From contig JACRCB010000028.1 in NCBI GenBank assembly GCA_016219165.1, forward strand, positions 1-9,037: 9,037 nt of DNA, written 5' to 3'. Source of the stretch: Deltaproteobacteria bacterium. GTDB taxonomy: Bacteria > Desulfobacterota > GWC2-55-46 > DRQE01. Shown here one piece after another: positions 1 to 5,550 of this stretch. Under the pieces are notes generated by a model. That model saw nothing but the letters and a program-made list of their open reading frames with translations, had not been told where the DNA came from and searched no databases. The position numbers were made by a program, and so were the translations under genes. How positions within the stretch are numbered: position 1 is the stretch's first letter; each line of letters starts with the position of its first letter.

Positions 1-106
1 CAAGGTATGCTATTGCTGCCCATGTGCGCTTTGCCTCTTTTACTTTCGTGCTAATCTCATGCCAAAGGTCTTCATTGGCAATAAAGCGTAATATAACTGC
101 TTTCAC
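1..106 (-). CDS. N-terminal fragment of an unidentified protein, possibly phospholipase-D-like
   Basis: Reading the minus strand from a GTG at 104-106, an open frame of 35 codons runs off the left edge of the window. The peptide begins VKAVILRFIANEDLWHEI and ends in KRTWAAIAYL. A purine-rich stretch, GGGGAGGG, lies about 12 bases upstream of the GTG and could be a ribosome binding site. An N-terminal strand, a short helix and then a hydrophobic strand ending in 'AAIAYL' resembles the start of phospholipase-D-like (HKD nuclease) proteins, which often open with a similar 'AVAY' strand. This is pattern recognition only, because none of the HKD motifs is inside the window. The frame is also open upstream of the GTG as far as a TGA inside the nearby palindrome, so the start is not certain. 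The region just upstream is occupied by a REP-like element, so any promoter must be within or beyond it. Confidence 0.45.
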   Translation of the reverse strand, partial: MKAVILRFIANEDLWHEISTKVKEAKRTWAAIAYL

Positions 107-136
107 GTGCGGTGTAACCCTCCCCTTTTCAGGCCC

Positions 137-190
137 GTAGATTGGGTTAGCCCCGTATCAAGTACGGGGTAAACTCCAGCGTAACCCAAC
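137..190 (+). repeat. REP-like palindromic element with a second palindrome nested in its loop
   Basis: The outer inverted repeat is TTGGGTTA at 142-149 paired with TAACCCAA at 182-189. A GTAG tetranucleotide sits at its 5' foot (137-140). GTAG followed by a GGGTTAGC...GCGTAACCC stem is the usual architecture of bacterial REP elements served by RAYT transposases. The loop here is unusually long and holds a second perfect inverted repeat, CCCCGTA (151-157) with TACGGGG (163-169), separated by five bases. The element ends three bases from the stop codon of the RAYT remnant. It lies upstream of the minus-strand partial gene, so it could form a cruciform or RNA hairpin in that gene's leader. Confidence 0.7.
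151..169. repeat. Inner perfect 7-bp inverted repeat
   Basis: CCCCGTA at 151-157 and TACGGGG at 163-169 are exact reverse complements with a TCAAG loop. Similar CCCCGTA...TACGGGG units occur as dispersed palindromes in many bacterial genomes, so this may be a separate repeat inserted in the loop of the surrounding REP-like element. No T-run follows on either strand, so it does not look like an intrinsic terminator. Confidence 0.65.
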
Positions 191-192
191 TA

Positions 193-351
193 TTATTCAC
201 GGCCAACACCTTCAAATACAATCTCGCGGCCTGTCCCCCAATCACTGCTATAAATGCCCTGGCTTACATACCTGTGGAAAATTGAGTAAGTCCAATCCTT
301 AGGTGACTTAACAAACCCGTGTCTTGCCGGATTACACTTGCAAGGGTGGGG
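193..351 (-). pseudogene. C-terminal remnant of a REP-associated tyrosine transposase (RAYT, IS200-like Y1 family)
   Basis: On the minus strand, codons from 337-339 down to the stop at 193-195 give a 48-residue peptide containing CNPARHGFVKSPKDW, then SIFHRYVSQGIYSSDWG. This closely follows the conserved C-terminus of RAYT proteins (NPVxHGLVxxPxDWPYSSFHRYVxxGxYPxDWG). RAYTs are single-strand Y1 transposases that recognise REP hairpins. Upstream, the frame is open only to 349-351, because a TAG at 352-354 inside the adjacent inverted repeat closes it. The HUH motif, the catalytic tyrosine and the rest of the protein are missing, so this is a relic and cannot be active. The homology begins exactly at the edge of the 337-371 hairpin and ends three bases before a REP-like element, so the relic is bracketed by palindromes. 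Identification is from recalled family motifs, not a search. Confidence 0.75.
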
Positions 352-371
352 CTACCGCCCACCCTTGCAAG
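337..371. repeat. Perfect 14-bp inverted repeat (REP-like hairpin)
   Basis: CTTGCAAGGGTGGG at 337-350 is exactly complementary to 358-371, with the seven-base loop GCTACCG between. On the minus strand the loop reads CGGTAGC, which contains the GTAG tetranucleotide typical of REP elements, though in REPs it normally lies at the foot rather than in the loop. Each outer arm end is itself the 8-bp palindrome CTTGCAAG. The hairpin lies 12 bases beyond the stop codon of the minus-strand Met-rich gene and could stabilise or end its transcript. No T-tract follows, so it is not a standard intrinsic terminator. It also marks the breakpoint of the RAYT relic. Confidence 0.8.
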
Positions 372-383
372 GCCGGGCCTCGC

Positions 384-767
384 CTATTTTTTCTGCATCA
401 TCTCATCTTGTTTTTTCTGCATCATCTCCTGCCTCTTCTGCATCATCTCATCGAGTCTTTTCGTCATACCATCGAGTTTATCCATCATCTCGGTCAGTTT
501 CTTCTTATCCTCCGCCGAAGGGGAATGGGACAGATTCTTCAATATCCCGAGGGTTTCCTTCGTTATGCCGAGCATATCCTTAAGCATCTGGTGATGTTCT
601 CTTTCCACGGCCCCCTTCTGGCCCCCCATCATCATCTGCTGCCCCCCTTCCATGCCTTGCATGCCCTGCATGCCTTGCTCCCCTCCCATCTGTGCGGATG
701 CGGGCATAACCGCGGGCGAAAGGAAAAGTATCGTGAATGCAAAAAACGCTGCGATAACGGTCTTCAT
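384..767 (-). CDS. Small secreted methionine-rich protein, function unknown
   Basis: This 127-residue protein starts with a classical signal peptide: MK, a hydrophobic core over residues 4-16, and a probable cleavage site ASA|Q after residue 25. The mature part, about 102 residues, contains 18 methionines. It has a Gly/Gln/Met segment (residues 26-50) with a GMQGMQGME triplet repeat and an MMM run. A helical, charged segment follows (about 53-127) and ends in three MMQK-type units, predicted to form a coiled coil. There are no cysteines. Secreted Met-rich proteins such as SilE, PcoE and CopK bind Cu(I) or Ag(I), so metal binding in the periplasm is a reasonable guess, but no known family is recognised. 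The start is supported by AGGAG eight bases upstream of the ATG. The gene is divergent from the uvrA-family gene and has its own candidate promoter at 808-835. Confidence 0.85.
   Translation of the reverse strand: MKTVIAAFFAFTILFLSPAVMPASAQMGGEQGMQGMQGMEGGQQMMMGGQKGAVEREHHQMLKDMLGITKETLGILKNLSHSPSAEDKKKLTEMMDKLDGMTKRLDEMMQKRQEMMQKKQDEMMQKK
391..449 (-). repeat. Short in-frame tandem repeat at the 3' end of the Met-rich gene
   Basis: The 14-base word TTCTGCATCATCTC (plus strand) occurs three times, at 391-404, 415-428 and 436-449, with spacings of 24 and 21 bases. Both spacings are multiples of three, so each copy codes for the same (D)EMMQK motif and copy-number changes would leave the stop codon in frame. 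A partial fourth match (CATCATCTC) lies near 483. Confidence 0.75.
652..679 (-). repeat. 9-base coding repeat (GMQ units)
   Basis: Plus-strand CATGCCTTG / CATGCCCTG / CATGCCTTG is a nine-base repeat unit in three near-identical copies. On the minus strand it encodes the GMQGMQGME segment of the mature Met-rich protein. It is probably expanded by replication slippage. Confidence 0.6.
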
Positions 768-807
768 GGGTCTCTCTCCTTTTAAAGCCGATTTGATTTA
801 TCCTGAA

Positions 808-835
808 ATCTTATCACACCTTTTGGCGTTGGCAA
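808..835 (-). promoter_or_regulatory. Candidate sigma-70-type promoter for the Met-rich gene
   Basis: On the minus strand, TTGCCA (830-835) is followed after 16 bases by TAAGAT (808-813). A TGA immediately upstream gives an extended -10 (TGnTAAGAT). This would start transcription near 801, leaving a leader of about 35 bases that includes the AGGAG ribosome binding site of the Met-rich gene. It is predicted from sequence match only. Confidence 0.45.
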
Positions 836-863
836 GCCGGGGCGTAGAAAAACCTGAAATACC

Positions 864-894
864 TGATGCAATATTTTTTCGGATAATGTATAAT
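864..894 (+). promoter_or_regulatory. Candidate promoter for the uvrA-family gene
   Basis: A perfect TATAAT lies at 889-894, in an AT-rich stretch 37 bases before the ATG at 931. The best -35 candidate is TGATGC (864-869), 19 bases upstream, which is a weak match with long spacing. It is divergent from the promoter at 808-835, so the 163-base gap between the two genes is a shared bidirectional control region. No LexA-type box was recognised by eye. Confidence 0.35.
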
Positions 895-930
895 TAATAA
901 TTAATTTCTCTTAAGGGCCCCCTCTCATAT

Positions 931-3752
931 ATGGCAAGGAAACTTGAAAAAACCGACATATTCCCGGCTCTTCCGTCAACCCCGCCGGATAAAGGCGCCC
1001 TCAGGATAGAGGGGCTCAGGCAGAATAACCTCAAAAACATAAGCCTCACCATCCCCCACAACTCTATCACCGCCATCGTAGGCCCGAGCGGAAGCGGGAA
1101 ATCATCGCTCGCGTTCGACACCCTCTTTGCCGAAGGCAGGTGGAGGTTTATGGAATCGCTTTCGACCTATACCCGCCTCTTCCTCGAACGGATGGACAGG
1201 CCCGACCTCGACAGGATTCAGAATATCCGCCCGGCGATAGCGATAGAGCAGAAAAACCCGGTAAGGACAAGCCGCTCGACCGTCGGGACCGCAACCGAAA
1301 TAAACGACCACCTGAGGGTCCTTTTGCGAGGGCCGGGGACATCCACTGCCCTGACTGCGGCCTACCCATAACCCGGCAGGACCCCGGCAGCGCGGCCGAT
1401 GAACTCATGGAGAAATACGCTGGGGAGAAGGCCCTTGTGGGCTTCACCATCAAGACGGCGGACAAAGGACGGGCGGATATCGAACGAATACTCATTGAGC
1501 TTTTGAAAAGGGGGTTTGTAAGGATAAAACTTAAGGACGGTGTTTTTGACATAAGCGGCGCCGTGCCCGCGGGCATTGAGGGGATGACGGAGATACCCGT
1601 GGTCGTTGACCGGCTCATGTTGAAGCCCGCGGACAAGGCGAGGCTTGTAGAATCCATCGAGGCCGCCTACAGGGAGGGGGAAGGGTGCGCATGGTTTGAG
1701 GTGCCCGGCAGGGAAACAATAAAACTCACGAGGGACGCGAGGTGCGTCCATTGCGCGGCCGGCATCGAAAAGCCGGCCCCCCTCCTTTTCTCTTTCAACC
1801 ACCCCGTGGGCGCATGCGCCCAGTGCAAGGGCTTCGGCAACATCCTCAATTACGACGAAAAAAAAATCGTGCCGGAAGAAAGCCTTACCCTCAGGGAGGG
1901 CGCAATCGAGCCGTGGACAAAGCCGTCTTACACATGGTGGTATGAAGGACTCGAAAGGCATGCGGAAAAATATTCCATAGACCTCGACAGAATATATTCC
2001 GAACTGACGAAGAAAGAGAAAAAACTCCTTTTCAAGGGCGCCGGGGATTTCGAGGGGATAGACGGCTTTTTCGAATACCTCGAAACGAAAAAATACAAAC
2101 TCCACATAAGGGTATTCCTTTCGAGGTACAAGGGACATTTTACGTGCCCCGCGTGCAAGGGCACAAGGCTCAAGAAGAAATCCCTCTGCGTAAAGGTCGG
2201 GGGGCTTAACATAGCGGAGGTCTCGGCCATGACCATAACGGAGTGCAAGGGGTTCTTCGACGCCCTGCATCTGACGCCGGTAAGGAGGGAGATAGCGAAG
2301 GAACCCCTTAAACAGATAAGGTTGAAACTCGATTTCCTGACCTCGACCGGCCTCGGCTACATAACCCTCGACAGGCTCACCCGGACCCTTTCGGGCGGGG
2401 AGGCGCAGAGGATTGCGCTCGCCAACCAACTCGCCTCGGCCCTTTCCGGGGTCTTATACATACTCGACGAGCCCTCCATAGGGCTCCACCCCAGAGACAT
2501 CGGCAGCCTCATCGAAGAGATAAAGAAACTCTCCTCAAGGGGAAATACCGTCGTCGCCGTGGAGCACGACCCCGCTATAATAATGTCGGCGGATTACATA
2601 GTGGAACTGGGGCCGGGTTCGGGGGAGATGGGAGGGAGGCTCGTTTACTGCGGCCCGGCAAAGAATTTCCTCGAGGCGGGCAGCACCCTCACATCCCAGT
2701 ACCTTACCGGCAAGAAGCGGATAAACGTTCCGATGTGGAGGAGGAAGGGCAAGGAGCGCCTGACGCTTAAGGGGGCGAAGGGTAATAACCTCAAAGACGT
2801 TCTTTTCAACATACCGCTCCGGACGTTTGTCTGCGTTACCGGGGTGTCGGGTTCCGGCAAAAGCAGCCTCGTTACGGACACCCTCTACAGGGCCGTCGCC
2901 CCCCGCTTCGGGCTCAAGACGTCTTGCCCCCTGCCCTATGACTCGATAGAGGGCGTTGAATTCATAAACGCCGTAAGACTCGTGGACCAGGAACCCATAG
3001 GAAAAACCCCGAGAAGCAACCCCATAACCTACATAGGGTGTTTCGACGACATCAGGCATTTCTTCGCGCAGCTCAAACCCGCCGTTTCAAGTAGTATCAC
3101 GGCCGGCAACTTCTCCTTCAACGTCCCGGGCGGGAGATGCGAGACGTGCAAGGGCGAGGGGGTCACGAGGCTTGAGATGTATTTTCTCCCGGACGTATAC
3201 ATAACCTGCGGGGGTTGCAACGGCAGAAGGTACAAGCCCCGGATACTCGAGATAACGCATCACGGCAAGAACATCCACGACGTCCTCGGCATGACGTTCG
3301 ACGAGGCCTCGGGGTTTTTCCATGGCATTGCCCACCTCGCAAAAAAAATCTCCGTCCTGAGGGAAGTGGGGCTTGGGTACTTAAGGCTCGGGCAATCCGC
3401 GACAACACTTTCGGGGGGCGAGGCGCAGAGGCTCAAGATAGCGAGGGAACTCACCGAACATAGAGTCCCCTGCCTCTACATACTCGATGAGCCGACAACG
3501 GGGCTGCACCCCGACGACATAAGGAAACTCCTCTCCGTCCTCGGAAGGCTCGTGGACAACGGCAGCACGGTCATCGTCGTCGAACACAACCTCGACTGCA
3601 TAAAGACGGCGGACTACGTCGTGGACCTCGGCCCCGAAGGGGGCGACGGCGGCGGCCGGGTCATAGCCGCCGGCCCACCCGAAAAGATTGCAAAGACAAG
3701 AGAAAGTCATACGGGAAGGTACCTTAAAGAAGTCCTCTCCGCCTCTACATAA
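931..3752 (+). CDS. uvrA: UvrA-family excinuclease subunit A, interrupted by one frameshift near 1323
   Basis: UvrA is the damage-recognition ATPase of nucleotide excision repair; it loads UvrB on DNA. Residues 1-131 are read in one frame and the rest in the frame one base back, giving 940 residues in total, the length of E. coli UvrA. Seen in order: Walker A GPSGSGKSS (K57); RSTVGTATEI before the shift and FARAGDIHCPDCG just after it; zinc finger C272/C275/C296/C299; a CPAC motif (C406/C409); signature LSGGEAQR (from 487) with Walker B D513/E514; second Walker A GVSGSGKSS (K644); the second zinc finger C737/C740/C760/C763; second signature (from 827) with D853/E854. All catalytic motifs are intact. 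Adding one T to the T4 run at 1322-1325 restores the frame, so a sequencing error or very recent mutation is likely. The ~25-residue N-terminal extension and the AIEQKNPVRTSRSTVGT wording differ from E. coli-type UvrA, so it may be a paralogue. The ribosome binding site is weak. Confidence 0.9.
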
Positions 3753-3809
3753 TGGATATTCCCCTGAACTCAGGCGGACATTACGCCTCCCCTTAAAGAA
3801 CTTTCAGGC

Positions 3810-3838
3810 TTGACACAAATGGGGTTACAAGGTAAGAT
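3810..3838 (+). promoter_or_regulatory. Strong candidate sigma-70-type promoter for the radical SAM gene
   Basis: A perfect TTGACA at 3810-3815 is followed by a 17-base spacer and TAAGAT at 3833-3838, close to an ideal housekeeping promoter. Transcription would begin near 3845, giving a leader of about 35 bases. This suggests the downstream gene is transcribed independently of uvrA and is probably expressed constitutively. No operator-like repeat is evident. Confidence 0.6.
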
Positions 3839-3863
3839 AACCTCGCGAAAATGTCGCCTCGCA

Positions 3864-3870
3864 AAGGGAG
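3864..3870 (+). promoter_or_regulatory. Ribosome binding site of the radical SAM gene
   Basis: AAGGGAG ends nine bases before the ATG at 3880. It is the clearest Shine-Dalgarno sequence on the plus strand of this window and fixes the start of the radical SAM protein at 3880. Confidence 0.6.
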
Positions 3871-3879
3871 ACGTGTGCA

Positions 3880-5391
3880 ATGGGCATAAAAAAAATCGTT
3901 TTCATAGAGACCCGCCCGCCGGACCTCCATGTGTTTGCAAGGTCCCCCATACCGCGGCTCGGCACGGTGCTCATGGGCACCATCCTTAAAAAACATGGCT
4001 ACGACGTCAAAAGTTACGTCGAGGTCGTGGGCGAGATAGACATCGAGGACATACTTACCGCCGATTGCGTGGGACTTTCCACCATCACCTCCACAGCCCC
4101 GCGCGCCTATGAAATAGCAAAACTCCTTAAAGATGCCGGGATACCCGTATTCATGGGGGGCCCCCACGTGACCTATCTGGCGGAAGAGGCGCTTCAATAC
4201 TGCGATTATGTCATAAGGGGCGAGGCCGACGAATCGATAGTTGATTTCATAAAGGCCCTGGATAAAGGCGCGGGATTTGAGAATATTCAGGGGCTTTCCT
4301 ACAGAAAAGACGGCGCCATAACACACAACAGAACCCTCTATTACTGTAAGGACCTCAACGTACTCCCCGCCCCGGATTTCTCCATCATCAAGGGGCTCGA
4401 GGTTGACCCGTTCAAGAAACTTTCCATAACTCCGATAATGACGTCGAGGGGATGCCCCTACGACTGCAGCTTCTGCAGCGTAACGCAGATGTTCGGCCAC
4501 CAGTACAGGTTCAGAAGCACCGAAAGGGTGATGGAGGAGGTCGAAAACGCCATGCGCGGAGGAGCGAAGTGGGTGTTCTTTTACGACGACAACTTCACCG
4601 CCAACAAGCAAAGGACAAAGGAACTGCTTAAAACGATGATAGAAAAAAAACTCACCCCCAACTGGACCGCTCAGGTGAGGGTCGATGTGGCAAAGGACGT
4701 GGAGCTCCTTGACCTCATGAAAAGGTCGGGCTGTCATACGGTCTATATAGGTTTCGAATCGATAAACCCCGAGACCCTCAAGATATACAACAAAAAACAG
4801 TCGGTCGAGGACATAGAGAAATGCATAAGGCTGCTCCACAAGGAAGGGATCCGCATACACGGGATGTTTGTCTTCGGCTCGGATGAGGACACAACGGACA
4901 CCATCAGCCAGACGGTAAGGTTCGCCAAGAAAAACGACCTCGAGAGCGTTCAGTTCCTGGTGCTCACCCCTCTTCCGGGGACGAAACTCCACCATGAACT
5001 CGAACATGACGGCCGCGTCGTGTCACACGACTGGAGCCTCTATGACGCGCACCACGTCGTCTTCGAACCCAAGAAGATGAGTTACTACGACCTGCAGTCC
5101 GAGACCCTGAAGGCGTCCAAGGACTTCTATTCCGTCTGGCAGATAGCCAAAAGGGCGCTTCGCCGGGACTGGTTCAACGTGATGATAAAGGCTTACGGAA
5201 GAAGCCTTACGAGGAAATGGCTCGAGAAAAATACCTACTTCATCGACTATACCAAAAAACTCACCAGCGTCGGCAAAAAAGTGGAAATTACCGCAAGGAA
5301 GACCGCGGAGGACGTAAAGGAGAAGTTCAGGAAACAGGAACTTTCCGGGGGCCTCATCCGGCGCCCGAACTCGCAGGCGCTTCTTAAATAA
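3880..5391 (+). CDS. B12-binding-domain radical SAM protein (class B type, substrate unknown)
   Basis: The 503-residue protein has the layout of cobalamin-dependent radical SAM enzymes (BchE/HpnP/P-methylase-like). A Rossmann-like B12-binding domain covers about residues 1-140, with the family's GGPH loop at 93-96 but no DxHxxG cobalt-ligand motif, as is common in this class. The radical SAM barrel follows, with the [4Fe-4S] cluster motif C192-X3-C196-X2-C199, then DDNF at 236-239 and GFES at 291-294. A helical, basic C-terminal region (about 400-503) is of unknown role. Such enzymes often methylate unactivated carbon or phosphorus, or rearrange rings; the substrate here cannot be told. It is cytosolic, with no signal peptide or membrane segment. 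The gene stands alone with its own promoter, 127 bases after uvrA, and no lipid, hopanoid, bacteriochlorophyll or peptide-maturation gene lies nearby to suggest a pathway. Confidence 0.88.
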   Translation: MGIKKIVFIETRPPDLHVFARSPIPRLGTVLMGTILKKHGYDVKSYVEVVGEIDIEDILTADCVGLSTITSTAPRAYEIAKLLKDAGIPVFMGGPHVTYLAEEALQYCDYVIRGEADESIVDFIKALDKGAGFENIQGLSYRKDGAITHNRTLYYCKDLNVLPAPDFSIIKGLEVDPFKKLSITPIMTSRGCPYDCSFCSVTQMFGHQYRFRSTERVMEEVENAMRGGAKWVFFYDDNFTANKQRTKELLKTMIEKKLTPNWTAQVRVDVAKDVELLDLMKRSGCHTVYIGFESINPETLKIYNKKQSVEDIEKCIRLLHKEGIRIHGMFVFGSDEDTTDTISQTVRFAKKNDLESVQFLVLTPLPGTKLHHELEHDGRVVSHDWSLYDAHHVVFEPKKMSYYDLQSETLKASKDFYSVWQIAKRALRRDWFNVMIKAYGRSLTRKWLEKNTYFIDYTKKLTSVGKKVEITARKTAEDVKEKFRKQELSGGLIRRPNSQALLK

Positions 5392-5550
5392 TCAAGGGGC
5401 GCTGAAAATCCCGGATTGCCGCCCTCTGAAGCAGGCCTAAGCCATAAACAGAGCAGAGAGAATCTCGCCCAGAAGTAAATCAATAAGTTGCCGGTTGCCG
5501 TGCCGTAAAAATTTATTGCAGCGGACCACCGGATTAAACCGGATAAACAT

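Noticed and set aside
319..785. Several plus-strand open frames of 80-150 codons opposite the Met-rich gene
   Set aside because: They mirror the repetitive minus-strand coding sequence (His/Ser/Leu-rich products), have no ribosome binding site, and conflict with a gene that has a signal peptide and good start.
1316..1330. Programmed -1 ribosomal frameshift in uvrA
   Set aside because: C CTT TTG does not fit the X XXY YYZ slippery pattern, uvrA is not known to use recoding, and no clear downstream stem-loop was found by eye.
1362..2429. Long minus-strand open frame (355 codons) inside uvrA
   Set aside because: It is a GC-rich shadow of the UvrA coding strand; the opposite frame carries all the conserved motifs.
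3772..3788. AGGCG/CGCCT stem after uvrA as a terminator
   Set aside because: It has only five base pairs and is followed by CCCCTT rather than a T-run.
3793..5007. Minus-strand open frame of 404 codons across the radical SAM gene
   Set aside because: It is a shadow frame caused by skewed codon use; the plus-strand product has an intact CX3CX2C motif and promoter.
5397..5424. GGGCG/CGCCC stem after the radical SAM gene as a terminator
   Set aside because: It is a five-base stem with an 18-base loop and no T-tract. The 5392-5550 gap otherwise shows no gene and no convincing promoter.
5488..5517. TTGCCG-18-TTTATT as a promoter for mltD
   Set aside because: Both boxes are weak and the repeated GCCG/TTGCCG words make a chance match likely; not strong enough to list.
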